A DNA stretch of 64,000 nt from Trichosporon coremiiforme (Eukaryota > Basidiomycota > Tremellomycetes > Trichosporonales > Trichosporonaceae), in contig BCJJ01000032.1 in the NCBI GenBank assembly GCA_039545355.1, positions 124,001 to 188,000 of the forward strand, written 5' to 3'. The notes under the pieces were generated by a model. The model saw only the letters and a list, made by a program, of their open reading frames with translations. It had not been told where the DNA came from and made no database searches. The translations under genes were made by a program, and so were the position numbers. Of this stretch, positions 23,901 to 34,557 are shown in pieces (the stretch's first letter is position 1; every line of letters begins with the position of its first letter).

Positions 23901-24022
23901 GTTGCGTCGCTGGTTGTGGCCTTGTTGGCCGCCATGCTGGCCTCGGCCGACTTGGGAGTAGACTTAGGAGCACTCTTGCGAGAGCAGGGCTTGGCTTTCG
24001 CCTTGCCCTCTCCGCGGGCCAT
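20996..24022 (-). CDS. Large intrinsically disordered protein of unknown function (about 1008 aa)
   Basis: I do not recognise a family. The frame is open further upstream to 24247, but the ATG at 24022 is preferred: the residues before it are encoded by a pyrimidine-rich leader, and the protein then begins with a basic stretch (MARGEGKAKAKPCSRKSAPK) that resembles a nuclear localisation region. The sequence is dominated by Gly, Pro, Ser and Asp, with an SD repeat encoded by a hexamer (22164-22186), a NANVHANVHA duplication and an acidic middle part. A more ordered segment near the C-terminus (HFDVDAHAAVLHEKLLNVW, then THVRARLTRTHSYAVYRKND) may be a small domain. The end is a Lys/Glu-rich helix. 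The last 30 residues as read look non-protein-like, and the next frame ends more convincingly (see findings). Confidence 0.65.
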   Translation of the reverse strand: MARGEGKAKAKPCSRKSAPKSTPKSAEASMAANKATTSDATLDGDIDVSDIRGTDADAATGPITASPGSSGVTPHESGGGSDGHSDVHSGSAGSATLSATATQGTPDSPQESREAPSEIESGTRTRKRRATVPLQREATTTSTPSTPSKSSTPNKTTKNKNKKAKTDTTRGPSDVHILFGSSREVGPSDDGPSNASPLNANPDAGPSRAGPSDSDETKEEDHWPRIPDRLCPYLQPLDEDPLIATPPSAPSGTGALAELLNPAADAGFNIATGGEPSGPTRSTRHREHRHVRDYNDDGSVYWHRSLPEPIRTGPPGLPATWSRQTVQTAQAPQTQAGDDRPLGPLPRRVEPAVTPETAPPHPFAANGYQLTRRGMPRAYQTAVFEGGRRVNQFWTEMPRYQHQYSRYDLHGGPPPLRGPGPSSARFGSAETLGGIGGPANATAGPGPSTAARFGSQTLAGRPNANVHANVHAGPAALGHGQGVAARRFADDFGVPFGGVTGLSSGGFGGFGGFGDGYAPTAGMQVLSHDQSERDGHGFTGLASPMRGRDRFSRRLADIANLPADRPCPTNVPGEPSQQRAGPSWVSNPATSSTSMEVEVEIAEVGVEEDELASDSDSDSDSSVMDMSDIDDRDDHDDHDDPSPGAGGAVGGTGSVSGNSGHDGQDGGWGGFDRTSSYSSSEVSYARFDRYFNSGTIGTDNDAMDVEPALSSVTTPIKFEPATATDESETGADGKNVKGKTEVDDKHAVVAGIVKNDPLTLGMEAQLLATLADLPRYNEKPSDTELAAVITHRDVVMRRRSARLHRVQTEQAEKAVQQLMSLQASPAGQGLLDFATVKPDINSKDHKDNVADNDKKEDKVDKGKSKEKPKEHWFDRLPRRRSRERHFDVDAHAAVLHEKLLNVWPTHVRARLTRTHSYAVYRKNDEVEGYENYPGAWRVVSRSAEIEIRRKEMEEQMKENKGKHEKEEGQKEAKEKEASTWRPRPCPGSSSCSSVPGLSGKDISHHIHH
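22164..22186 (+). repeat. Hexanucleotide repeat (TCCGAG)n
   Basis: Nearly four perfect copies of TCCGAG occur inside the disordered-protein gene. On the coding strand they specify alternating Ser-Asp. Unequal copy number between isolates would change the length of the acidic tract without a frameshift. Confidence 0.8.
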
Positions 24023-25101
24023 GACACTATACTCTGGATGAGGATGAAGGTGAAGATGAAGATGAAAGAGAGGAGGGGGATGGGGAGGGGAAATGAGAAA
24101 GGCAGGAGTAAAGACGAGAATGTAAGAGTAGGGGGGAGCGGAAGGTGGGAAAGAAGCCTGGAGGGTAGGAGGGTCGGAGGGTGTGTGTACGCGTGACGCT
24201 CGAGGGCGAGTGTGCTCCGGGGGCTGGTGGACAACGGACAAGGGCAAGGTCGGAGCGAGCGCGCTTTCACAGCTCCGAGTCCTGCTAGCCCCCCTTTGCC
24301 TTCGCCTTGCCTACTTGCTCGCACTGAAGTGAGGCGACGCAAATGCGAGGACAAGACAGGGAAGCACAGCGTGCGAAACGTGCAAGTGTGACCAGTTGTC
24401 TGGATGCAGTTCGGAGGCTGTGAGGATGTGAGGGTTGCGACTCTATGTATCTGGTAGACTTCTTATACCTACTGTCTCCTTACCCTATTCACACCTTGCC
24501 CTCGTCAGCGTTAGATGTTCATCAGTTTCGTTCTGAGTTCACCACGGGCAGAGTCCGCATCACCAACCGATCAGATCGACCCTTCGAGTGAGCGGAGACC
24601 GAACGCTGGACCGATACCGGGTGGCCAGGACGAGTTGTGTGTGTGTGTTGCGGGTCATTATGGTTAATCCCCATTCACCCATGTCGGTTTCAACTACTTT
24701 CAAGTTGACTCTTCTCATCGAACGCTACCGTCAGCGACATGCGCATCCAACGATCAGCGACCAGCGACCAGTGAGTGATGAGTGATGCGCGACGACATGA
24801 GTGGCGAGTGGCACAGTTTCGGAACGGTGCAGCATCAAATGAACAACGATCCATCGACCCGAGCTCCATTGTTCCGATCCCTCGAGTCGTCCCGCACCAC
24901 TTGGAAGTGTCATTGTCAGACTTCTCGCCACAGCCACAAGGTCAGTGTGCATCAGTGACGGGCCCAAAGGTACTGTTACATGACACTTCTAACTTACGAT
25001 TCTACGTTCTATCCTCTCCCGCCCGTTCACTGCTCACCTTCGCCGCAAAGTCGAGCGAATACTCCGCCCGCAACGCCGCCCTCGCGCCTCTGGCGCTCGG
25101 G
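24023..25101. other. 1.1-kb promoter region of the disordered-protein gene and 3' region of CDC45
   Basis: Bases 24023-24200 are strongly purine-rich on the plus strand (GA/GGA runs), so the minus-strand leader is pyrimidine-rich, as expected for a fungal 5' untranslated region. A GT run lies near 24640. No additional gene is supported. Confidence 0.5.
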
Positions 25102-27468
25102 CTACGCCGCCCGCAAATGCAGCGCCTCAATAAACCCCTTCAAGTCCTCCTTCCCAACCTCCACCACACTCGTATCAAACATCTCCATCTTGCTTTCCAC
25201 ACCCGACTCTTCGCTGGCCTGCTGGAACGCGAGGCCAAACTGATTCCGCCTCACGTCGCCATACTCCACCGCCCCCGTCACGCCTACGACCATGTAGGAG
25301 TCCTTCTCCTCGTCCAGACACGCGATGACGAAAGGCAAGCTCGTGATGTTGCGTCCCGACCGCTCTTCGCGTTCGGCCCAGCGGTCCCTCGTTGCGTCCA
25401 CGAGCCAGAGGGCTAGACGGGAAAGGGTCGAGGGATGACAGAAGAGTTTCAGGTCGGGACCTTCCTTGATCGCGGCGAAGCGGAAGGACCGGAGGGGGCG
25501 GATGATGCCCTTGTCGAGAATGGCGCTGCCTTGGCGGATGATGGCGCGGTGCAGCGTCTTGGCCAACGGCAGTGATCTCCGCAACAATTTGATACTGGCC
25601 GTCAGTTATCTCTCCATCTCTGCTCATGCTTCGACTGCAGCTTCGACTCACTTGTCACAGGCGTCATAGGCGATCCAAAAGTTCTGCACGTGCCACGGCT
25701 GGCCGCCCTCTGTCTCTGGTTTCTGGATCGGCTCGTCGTCCACGCTCCACACCTTCAGGGCGCCGAACCACTCGCCGCCGCCGCGGCCGCCCTCTTGCTC
25801 GACTTCGAGTTTGATGCCCTTGGCAGCCTCGAGGAGGGCTTCGAGCCCCTCGCATGCGTCGGCGGCACTGAGCGCGACCATCTCGAACCCACATGCTCGC
25901 ACGAAGGAGGCATACTCGAGCTCGATCAGGCCATACTCGGGCGCGATCGAGTCCAGCTTTCCCCTCAGGTCGCGCTTGAGGCTGACGTCCATGTGCGCAT
26001 ACGCCTGTGTGCACTGTGCGAGCGAGAAGCCCATTTTCGCTAGCAGGCCCTGCAGCTTTTTCCGTCCCCTGTCCTTCCAAATACCCATCCGTCCTGCGAC
26101 GTAGCCAGAATGCAGCATCGAGTCGTACAGGTTCCAGTGCCGGAAGAGGACGAAGCGGAACTCGTCGCTGCGGGAGATACTCCTGTTGTCGGGGTTGGGC
26201 GGGCCGGAGACCTCGGGGTTGAGGCGCACGACCTCGTCGAGCAGCAGCTCGTGCTCGCCCTCGTAACGCTGGCGGTCGATCGAGGCGGCGACGTACTGGT
26301 GCGTCACGCCTAGGATTGAGAGCCACAGCAGGTCGTTGTCCGCCGCCTCGAGGCCGGTCGCGAGCAGGTACATGCTCAGCGCGACAGACATGCCGTAGCT
26401 CGTTCCGGCGTGGTAGTACCGGTTCACGCGCTCGATGTGGGCGTCGCGGATTGCACGGGGCATTTTCCGCGGCTGGGGGTCAGCTGGGACAGAAGGTAGT
26501 GCTCACCTTGTCGTCCTTTCTCCGCTTGGCAGGGCGGGCAGAGTCGGACCGACTCCGCTTCCCGTCTCCGTTCACGCTGCCTTCGACTTCGGTATCCTCA
26601 TCTTCCTCCTCTTCCTCGTCGTCGTCCTCGCTCTCGTCATCCGATTCCGAGTCTGACGGCTCAAACTATCGTTAGCAGGGGAGACAGATTTCGGACCCAC
26701 TTCAAGAGCCTCCCAGGATTTCTTCACGTTGTCGAGCTTAGCCTCGTCGCCGTCGCCCCAGACCCAGATCCGGTCCTCGTCCACGTCTAGGCCGAAGAGG
26801 TTGTCCAGGTTCCACGGACGGTGGGCGTCGATGATGTGCAGGTGCACGCCGTCTGGGAGGTTGAAGTAGTCGGCCAGATTCAGTAGTGAGCCGAGCGAGA
26901 GCAGGATCAGCGTGTGCAGCTGAGATTAGCAGAGTTCGGAGTGTGAAGCGTCGGTTAGGTGGTGGATAGCTTCAGCAGGGCATGAGTCGTTGGGAGTCAC
27001 GGGCAGTCCCCTGCAATCCTCATCATGAAGGATCTCAGTGACGAGCACGTAGAAGACTAGCCTCATACCAAGCTCCGCTGAGCCGCTCGTCCAACCTGTA
27101 CATCGACCCACCTCTTCCGAAGCGAGAGCCTCATCTCTCCTCTTCTCGAGCTCCGAATACCCTCCAATGGGCACGATGCGGTACGCAATGTCGTCCTGCT
27201 TGAACAAAGTGGCCAGAATCCGGGTAGCCAGCAGTCCATCCTGCGTTAAGAGTCAGCCAGATCGCCCACAGCCCCACAGTTCTCCACTTGTGTGTGTGTA
27301 TATCCCACACAAGCTCCTACTCACGACGTCGCAAGACACGAATACGACGACGCCGCCCGAGCCTGCGCCGCCGCGCTGACGCACGCGGGACAGGATGGAC
27401 TTGTACCCGTCGCGGTAGTCCTTCTGGGACGGCCGCTTGCTGTCGTCCGGCGGGATGAGGACGGGCAT
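25102..27468 (-). CDS. CDC45: Replication initiation factor CDC45 (652 aa, six exons)
   Basis: CDC45 is part of the CMG replicative helicase with Mcm2-7 and GINS. Exons are 27468-27325, 27240-27112, 26919-26701, 26659-26507, 26472-25652 and 25594-25102; introns are 84, 192, 41, 34 and 57 nt. Frames join cleanly to 652 codons, almost the length of yeast Cdc45 (650). Family landmarks are VVVFVSCDV then DGLLATRILATLFKQDDI at the N-terminus, LHTLILLSLGSLL and IIDAHRPWNLDNLFGLDVDE, an acidic disordered insert (PSDSESDDESEDDDEEEEE) followed by a basic KRRKDDK, and the C-terminal core with TGLEAADNDLLWLSILGVT. The fourth acceptor (TTTGAG) was chosen because it alone keeps the acidic linker in frame. 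The gene is divergent from the phospholipase D gene. Confidence 0.96.
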
Positions 27469-28124
27469 TGGACTCGGATGGTATGGTATGGGTGCGGAGG
27501 CGACTTTGCGGTTATTGTTGACTTTGACCTCCACCCTGGTCTCAACATTGGCAGGACCGAGGAACGCGTCGCGTCCAAGTTGACTTCGCGTCCAGCCTGC
27601 TAGCCTGAATGGTGTGCATGGTTGTCACGTGGCTGCACAATTGAAGGCAGGACAGGAAAATTGCCGGGAATGCTTCCGGGTAAATAAAGGGGTGTTACGT
27701 CATGTAGTGTGTTGCACGGGGCTGCGGCGATCAAGACATGGGCGCGGCGGGGGGCGGCGAGGGGCGGCGTGGGACGGCGCCGGCGAAGCGCAAGAGCCAG
27801 TCACGGCGCGGAGCCCACACCACTCTCGCACACACCGGGGGCCGGTTGTCGACGCGACGAGCTTGCCGACGGAACCGATCGCACCCAGATGACCAGACGA
27901 CCAGATCACGCGGCACGTCCTCCAAGGCTTCCAAGGCCCTTCCACTTCTGGGAATGGCTTGGCGGGCGCACAGAACTAAACTTGGCTTCCTCCTGGATAA
28001 GTAACTTGCTATACCACGCCAGCAACACATACTCACACAGCCTTCACCTTTCATTCACTCAGTCGTGCCCTTGCTCTTGCTTCCTCTCCATCGATCATCC
28101 CCGGTCACTCGGACATCCGGCAGC
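27469..28124. other. Divergent promoter region between CDC45 and phospholipase D
   Basis: The region carries G1/S-type boxes close to CDC45 (27564-27590), then a G-rich stretch near 27735-27800 and a pyrimidine-rich leader before the phospholipase D start. Open frames here are short and overlapping, and none is supported as a gene. Confidence 0.55.
27564..27590. promoter_or_regulatory. MCB and TTCGCG G1/S elements upstream of CDC45
   Basis: ACGCGT lies at 27564-27569 followed directly by CGCGTCC, and TTCGCG at 27585-27590, about 96-122 bases from the CDC45 start. The pair closely resembles the arrangement upstream of MCM2, supporting shared MBF/SBF-type control. Binding is inferred. Confidence 0.55.
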
Positions 28125-31100
28125 ATGAGCGTCCCCGTCCCCAACTCTTCCGACCCATCCGCCTTCCAGGACGACGACTCGTCCATCGCACCCTCCACCA
28201 GCACAGAGACCGGCACATCCCCCACCTACAACAAGAAGGATGTCCCCCAACCCAGCAGAGTCAGCAGGTTCATGGGCAAGGTCGACCGCATCACATCCGG
28301 TGTGAGCCGCCTCGGCACTGCCGTCGCGACAACCTGGAACCCAAACCACAGGCACGACGAGGAATGGGAGAAGGAGATCGACCGCAGAATCGAGGACATT
28401 CGCAACGGGCACCGCTTCCGCTCCTTTGCGCCTGAGCGAGAGGGAAACATGGTCAAATGGCACATTGACGGGCACGGTGGGTGTCGAGCTAACAGATGTT
28501 CAAGTCAGCTGACAGGACAGACTACTTTTGGGCGCTGTCCGAGATGATCGACAGGGCAGAGGACGTACGTACCCACAGGTCGTTGACCGAGGGAAGCACC
28601 TGACCTCCAGACTATTATGATCCTCGACTGGTGGCTGTCCCCGGAGCTGCAGCTGCGTCGCCCAGCTGCCAAGTATCCCGAATGGCGTCTCGACCGTCTG
28701 CTCCAGCGCAAGGCCGCCGAGGGCGTCCGCATCTACGTCCAGGTGTACAAGGAGGTGAGCTATTTCATGGTGATGCAAGCTGACAGCAGGTGACCGCGTC
28801 GATGTCTCTGGGCTCGAAACACACCAAGGTGCGTTATCAACCCCAAACGTATCTGACCTCAGCACGCCCTCGAGGACCTGCACGAGAACATTGCGTGCCA
28901 GCGCCATCCGGACCACTCGGGCGGCGAGCTCGTCTACTACTTCTCACACCACGACAAGCTCTGCATCGTGGACAACAAGTATGCGGCTCTCGGAGGACTC
29001 GACGCCTGCTTCGGTCGCTGGGACACGCACGACCACCCGCTCGCCGACGTGCACCCGACCCAGTTTGGAAACTCGCTTTTCCCGGGCCAGGACTACAACA
29101 ATTCGCGTGTCATGGACTTCCAGACCGTGGACAAGTTTACGTCCAACGAGCTTGCGATCCAGGACACGACCCGAATGCGTAAGCTTCCCCGATGGTGCTT
29201 AGCTGACATCAGCGTGGCACGACACGTCCATCACGATGGTTGGGCCGGCAGTCGTGGACCTCGTGCAGCACTTCTGTGAGCGGTGGAACTTTGTCAAGGA
29301 GTTCAAGTACAAGCACGAGAAGCGGATGGAATGGCTCCAGCTCCCGTCGCCGTGGGCGGACGTCTATAGCGAGACGGACGCGGGCAAGGCGGCCGAGGAC
29401 AAGAAGTTCCGCGAGGAGCACCCCCACCTCTCGCGTTGGAAGGAGAAGGGACGCCAGCTGTACCACCCCTTCCACTTCCCTCCGTCCGAGGAACCGCGCG
29501 CGCACGAGGAGGTGCCCTCTGGCACTGCCCGCGTGCAGGTTGTGCGCTCGATCTCGGACTGGAGCCACGGCTTCCTGACCGAGGACAGTGTGCAGCAGGC
29601 GTATATCGGCCTGATTCGCGAGGCGAACCACTTCATCTACATCGAGAACCAGTTCTTCATCACTGCGACCGACGACACGACGCCGGTCAAGAACCAGATT
29701 GGAGCCGCGCTCGTCGAGCGCGTCGTCAGTGCCGCCAAGGTGGGACGGCCATTCAAGATTGTCGTTCTGATCCCCGAGGTCCCCGCGTTCCCGGGCGACA
29801 TCCAGGCCGAATCGGGTTTGAAGGCGATCATGGAGGCGCAGTACCGCTCGATCAACCGCGGCGGGAAGAGCATTTTCGAGAAGATTCGTGCGGAGGGCTT
29901 CGACCCGAACGAATACATCTCCTTCTGGAACCTGCGCAGTTACGACCGCATCAACGCGGCCGAGTCGGTCATCAAGGCGCAAGAGGAAGCCTCGGGCGTC
30001 AAGTTCCACGAGGCACAGGTCGCCATGGCCCGCTTGTATGTCGGTGAGGCGGGCGACCAGGTCGACGACGACGAGTACGTCTACATCGAGAAGCCACACG
30101 ACCAGGCGACCGCGGCAGCGGAGACGAACAAGAAGAGGTCTGCGCGCGAGCAGGTCAAGATCCCCAAGACGATGGCGGAGGCGCGCGAGATCATTGAGCG
30201 CTTCGAGGCCGCGGGCGCACCACAGGGCAAGCCGACCGAGGACAACATCTGCCAGCACGCTTTGCGCACGGACGAGACGCTCCTCGACGAGCCCTGGAAC
30301 GGAACGGAGCAGGAGGAGCGCGACGCGCTCGTCTCGGAGCTGTGCTACATCCACTCCAAGCTCATGATCGTGGACGACCGGCGCGTGATCGTCGGCAGCG
30401 CCAACATCAACGACCGCTCGCAGAACGGCAACCACGACAGCGAGATCGCCGTCGTCATCGAGGACGCGGACCTGGTCGAGATGTCCATGGGCGGGAAGAA
30501 GTACATGGGCTCGAAGCTGGCCACGTCCTGGCGCCGAGCGCTCATGCGCGAGCACCTCGGCCTGACGCCCTGCCAGGTCGTTGGCCGGGATACGGCGCAG
30601 ATGCACCCCGTCCCCGAGCCGAACGGGTATGACTGGGGCTCGCCTGACGATTTGCTCGTGGAGGACCCGCTCGGCGTCGACTTTACGCGTCTGTGGCGCG
30701 AGACGGCCAAGGAGAACCGCCGCATTTTCGACCGCATCTTCAAGCCGGTGCCCAACTCCATGGTCAGGAATTGGGGACAGTACAAGGACTTTGTGGAGCG
30801 GAACAAGGGCATCAAGGTGAGTCGTGGCGGAGCGCAGCGAGGCGGAGCGACTTCGAGCTTTGCTCGAGCCAGCACGAAGCAAGCTTAACCGAGCTCAATG
30901 GCGCACCGAGGCGCGCTGCTAGCTTTACATATGAGACTTGGCTAACGACCAGGTCGGCCACGTCATGAACTCGGACATGACCCTGCCGGAGATCAGGATG
31001 GAACTGACCAAGGTCCGGGGCCATCTTGTGCCGATGCCGATTGAATTCCTCATCGTAAGTCCCGACTGGAGAGGGATGTGCTGACAACGCTAGGAGGAGA

Positions 31101-31162
31101 AGTGGATCACGGGCGGAGACTGGATCGCCGTGAACCCCATCACGCTTGCGATCTACATCTAA
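28125..31162 (+). CDS. Phospholipase D, fungal PLD1-type without PX/PH domains (889 aa, eight exons)
   Basis: The enzyme hydrolyses phosphatidylcholine to phosphatidic acid and choline. Exons are 28125-28476, 28521-28564, 28611-28754, 28790-28828, 28863-29178, 29213-30816, 30953-31054 and 31094-31162. Most introns are 34-46 nt and intron 6 is 136 nt. Both HKD motifs are present: HHDKLCIVD (about residue 223) and HSKLMIVD (about residue 679), each followed by the expected Gly/Ser and Asn context (GGLDACFGRWDTHDHP and GSANINDRSQNGNHDSE). Other signatures are RFRSFAPEREGN, ILDWWLSPELQLRRP and FPGQDYNNSRVMDF. The short N-terminus has no PX or PH domain, matching the smaller fungal form rather than yeast Spo14. 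The tiny 39- and 44-nt exons are supported by conserved protein sequence across the junctions. Confidence 0.95.
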
Positions 31163-31758
31163 GCGAGCGGGGCGAGGGCCACTTGTGCCATTGTCCCAGT
31201 CACGAGTTCCCCGGAACGACATCAGAGCGACGTCGTGGGCCCAAGGGTAGGAAAAAGGGGGACCCAGTGCGGCCGACAAACCCACGCAAAGTCGGCAGAG
31301 ACACTACCCACTGTATCAACCGCGACTGAACAGAGGGAAAAGCAGTAGCTTAATGCATTAAAATATACCTTGTGTGAGGGTAGGGTCATAAACTACAGAT
31401 TTGGTACATGTCCCTCTCTCTCTCGGTCTAGGCAGAGAAGAGGAGGGGGAGGGTAAGACTTTTGGGGCATGGAGTACGTGATCTCGTACTGTGAACGAAC
31501 GGTAATGAAATGCGAAGGTATGGTGAAGTCATGGACCAATGGACTTGTACACTGGAGTACGAATATGAAAGAGTATGAGATAAGTCATGAGGCATGAGGG
31601 GGTCGTTGATGGCCCGGTACGTCGTGAAAGTGGGGAGTTCGCTCGGTACGAAGTAGGTGGGCAGAGGCAAGCCGGTCAAGGGAAGTGTTCCGAGAGCAGA
31701 GTGGTCAGAGGCAGGTTTAGACCATGGACCGCGGGCTATCCACTCGCTGCAACGACCG
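31163..31758. other. Convergent 3' region
   Basis: This lies between the ends of the phospholipase D gene and the minus-strand disordered-protein gene. It is AT-richer than the flanks, with a CT run near 31412. No gene is supported. Confidence 0.55.
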
Positions 31759-34557
31759 CTAGTCGCTCAGCATGTCCATACTGCCCCTCGACCCGCCGCC
31801 GGGCACCGGTTTCCGCCGCGTATAGTTGCTCCTGGGGGACGTGGGGCTCAGCGTGCCGCTATCGCTGGGCGTGCCCCTCCGCAACTGCAGCGGTGGGGGC
31901 GGTGCGTCCCTGCTCGGCTTGCGGGCGTGCGGAATGCCCGCTAGTCCAGTCATCGCGCCCGTCAGACCGACACCTTGGCCGCCGCCGAACCCGCTCGCTG
32001 CAAAGCTGCCGCCGCCGTTACTGAGTCCCAGGCCCGGGCCCGACGCGGGCTGGAGCTGCACCGGCGGTCCAGAGGGGGCGACACTGTTGAAGCTCCCATA
32101 CTGCTGCTGCTGGCTCGGCTGGCGGGAGTGACTCAGTTGGGTCGGCGGCGCGGTCCCAACGGGGCTGGACAGATGGACGATGGTCATACGCCGCGTGTCG
32201 TCAATGCTCGGTTTCTTCCCGAACAACCTGCTGATTCTGCTCGAGCCAAACTCCGACTCGCGACGGGTTCGGCGTTGTGTTCCGCCCGGGTTGACTTCGT
32301 TGTACTGCCCGTACTGAGTTTGGCGACTGGCTGCGCGCCCGACGGAACCCGTTTCGCGCGGCGTAAAGCTGCCAAACTCGCCGCCGCCGCCAGCTCCGGA
32401 CTCGGGACGCATGCTGAGCTGGCGCTTCAGACCTTTCAGCGACATCGAGGCGGGGCGCGGGACGGGAGACACGGGGGACTTGATATGGTCCACGTACTGC
32501 GCGGGGAGGACGTGTTCCACCAAATCGGGGGTGCTGAGGTCGGGCGTAGGCGGGCGGGCGGGACGTTGTGGCGGACCGGTCGAGCGCACGCGCGGCTGGC
32601 CGTTCAGCGTCGCGATCGAGCTGCGGTCGCCGCCCTCATCGCTCGCTCGGCGGGGGGAGGGGAGCGGCGACGCACTGTCAGTCGAAGCAGATAAACTGCT
32701 CCGGTTCTCGGGCTGCAGGTAGGGTAACCTGCTACTGCCGCGGGGCGGGAGCGTACCAAACTCGTTGCTGAACGTCGAGGTGGGCCGTAAGCCGTCCGGA
32801 CCCTCTGCGCTTGCTGGCGAGAGTGCCGGCGATAGGGAGGGCGAGAGAGACGGAGCCGACCCCGGCGTTCGGGGCAGTTCTGGCCGCGGCGATCCTGGCG
32901 TCACGGTGAAACGCAGGTCTTGCGGGGACAACGTCTTCATCATCTTCTCGAGGTGGTTGAGCTGGTGCGCCATCACCATGCACGAGGCGCGGTCCGTGTC
33001 GAACGGCTCGATGCTGATCGGTCCTAACAGCTTGAGTTCCTCTGTCTCCTCTGCTTCTTGCGGTTCGGGGAGTTCCTCCAGAATCGGCTCGGGCTCGGCA
33101 CTGTGCCCAGACGAACTTTCCGGGGCTTCAATCGTCGACGGGGGCCGCGCACTGCTCCTAGCAGGACGGGGCGGGGTCGGCGCTGGGCTTCGGAGGGATA
33201 ACCGTGTCGGCGGGCCGCCAGAGTCCTGCGACATGGTGCGGGTACGTTGTCGTTCCAGTTCCGAGGCGCGGCGCACGCGCTGCTCCTTCACGACCGTCTC
33301 GCGCTGTGCTGCACTCAACCGTGCCGCTTCTAAGGCTGCAGCCTGAGCTGCCAGCGACGCTGCTCGTGCTCGTTCCCGCTCGTCCGCCATGTCCTTTAAG
33401 AACTTTGGCCGGCTGTCGTTCAGCCGCTGCACCAGCGTGAGGTCGCGTATTCCGCCGGCTGCTTCCGTCGCGCGCTTGCCCGCTCGATAGTCGGCTAACC
33501 ACGGTGCGTCGGCCGCGACATCAAACTCGATCGTGCCGAAGGATGGGAGCGAGACGGACGCTGGTGTTCGTGGTGAGTTGTAGGAGGAGGACGAGGACAG
33601 ACTACTCCGCGCCATGTCGGGTTGTGAGCTGACAGACTTCTCGCGCACATGGCCGTCCTCGTCTACCCGCGTTAACGGCGATGTCGAAGCACGAGGGAAT
33701 CGTTTGATGCTCCCAGATCGCGGGCTGTCGGCGACACCCATGCCGACCGCGCCGGCGCCGAAGAGCGTCGCCCAGCTGTCCTGCGTGATCAATGGGCCGC
33801 CGTCGTCCGCTGCAGAAACTGACTCGGCGTAACCTCCCGCTGGGCCGAGGTACACGCTGAGCCCTGTCGTCGAGGGCAGCCCAAACTCCCGCGCAATCAC
33901 GACGAGCATGCTGCCCAGGGTCGGCTGGAGGGGAAGCAGTCGTCCTCGGCGCCATTTCTTCGCCCGCTCCTTGTCTCCGTCGTCTTGCGGCATCAGCGAT
34001 GTCGGCGGGACGACAGCGACGACCTGCTGCGACAGGGAGGGCGCGGGCGTGTGTCTCGTGTGTTGTCCCACCGATCCAACGGAATGAGACGACTGCTGTG
34101 TCGGCGATCTCGTGTGTGTCCTCGTCAATGAGGCTGACGGCAGCGTCGGTGTGACGATACCAAAGGACTGCGCTATGCGGCCGAGATGCTGCGGGCTCAG
34201 CGGCTTGTTCGGGGGCGGGTACGCTGGTCGGTCGCTCGCTTTCGTAGGCGACATGAGCGCGATGTCGTCCTCCTCGGCCCATGAGGTTCCCAGCCGCGTC
34301 GGGGACTTTGGCGTCGTCGGCGGCGGCTTGCTGTTCGCGTATCCGGTCAGAGGCGACGCGCCGGGGAACGTCGCCGAGGGCACCGGCCCCGCTGAAGACG
34401 ATGATGGCGGAGAGTTCAGCGGGTTGATCAGCGACAACCGCGTCTGGCGCAGGACGCCGGAGCCGCCGAAGCGGGCGATGGAGGGCGGAGGAGGCCAGGC
34501 GACGAGGTCATCTACGATGACTGGGGCGTTTGAGCCCGATGCTATGCTGCTGGCCAT
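31759..34557 (-). CDS. Ser/Pro-rich protein of unknown function (932 aa)
   Basis: This is an intact intronless frame with an ATG at 34557. I do not recognise a named domain. Ordered-looking islands are PLSPQHLGRIAQSFGIVTPT (about residue 118), a basic stretch leading into LLPLQPTLGSMLVVIAREFG (about residue 208), FGTIEFDVAADAPWLADYRA (about 345), an Ala/Arg-rich helix around 390-430 and MVMAHQLNHLEKMMKTLSPQ (about 530). The remainder is proline-, serine- and arginine-rich and probably disordered with many SP/TP sites. The C-terminal quarter is Gln/Gly-rich. The LQPTL-IAREFG segment recalls short conserved motifs in fungal signalling or polarity scaffolds, but I cannot name a family, so no function is proposed. 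A long regulatory region (1.8 kb) separates it from divergent ERV2. Confidence 0.75.
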   Translation of the reverse strand: MASSIASGSNAPVIVDDLVAWPPPPSIARFGGSGVLRQTRLSLINPLNSPPSSSSAGPVPSATFPGASPLTGYANSKPPPTTPKSPTRLGTSWAEEDDIALMSPTKASDRPAYPPPNKPLSPQHLGRIAQSFGIVTPTLPSASLTRTHTRSPTQQSSHSVGSVGQHTRHTPAPSLSQQVVAVVPPTSLMPQDDGDKERAKKWRRGRLLPLQPTLGSMLVVIAREFGLPSTTGLSVYLGPAGGYAESVSAADDGGPLITQDSWATLFGAGAVGMGVADSPRSGSIKRFPRASTSPLTRVDEDGHVREKSVSSQPDMARSSLSSSSSYNSPRTPASVSLPSFGTIEFDVAADAPWLADYRAGKRATEAAGGIRDLTLVQRLNDSRPKFLKDMADERERARAASLAAQAAALEAARLSAAQRETVVKEQRVRRASELERQRTRTMSQDSGGPPTRLSLRSPAPTPPRPARSSARPPSTIEAPESSSGHSAEPEPILEELPEPQEAEETEELKLLGPISIEPFDTDRASCMVMAHQLNHLEKMMKTLSPQDLRFTVTPGSPRPELPRTPGSAPSLSPSLSPALSPASAEGPDGLRPTSTFSNEFGTLPPRGSSRLPYLQPENRSSLSASTDSASPLPSPRRASDEGGDRSSIATLNGQPRVRSTGPPQRPARPPTPDLSTPDLVEHVLPAQYVDHIKSPVSPVPRPASMSLKGLKRQLSMRPESGAGGGGEFGSFTPRETGSVGRAASRQTQYGQYNEVNPGGTQRRTRRESEFGSSRISRLFGKKPSIDDTRRMTIVHLSSPVGTAPPTQLSHSRQPSQQQQYGSFNSVAPSGPPVQLQPASGPGLGLSNGGGSFAASGFGGGQGVGLTGAMTGLAGIPHARKPSRDAPPPPLQLRRGTPSDSGTLSPTSPRSNYTRRKPVPGGGSRGSMDMLSD

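Noticed and set aside
26650..26656. Alternative CDC45 acceptor (CGTCAG) six bases downstream
   Set aside because: It changes the reading of the conserved acidic linker, whereas the TTTGAG acceptor preserves it.
29209..30882. Minus-strand open frame (557 codons) opposite the phospholipase D gene
   Set aside because: Antisense shadow. The plus strand carries both HKD motifs in a consistent exon series.
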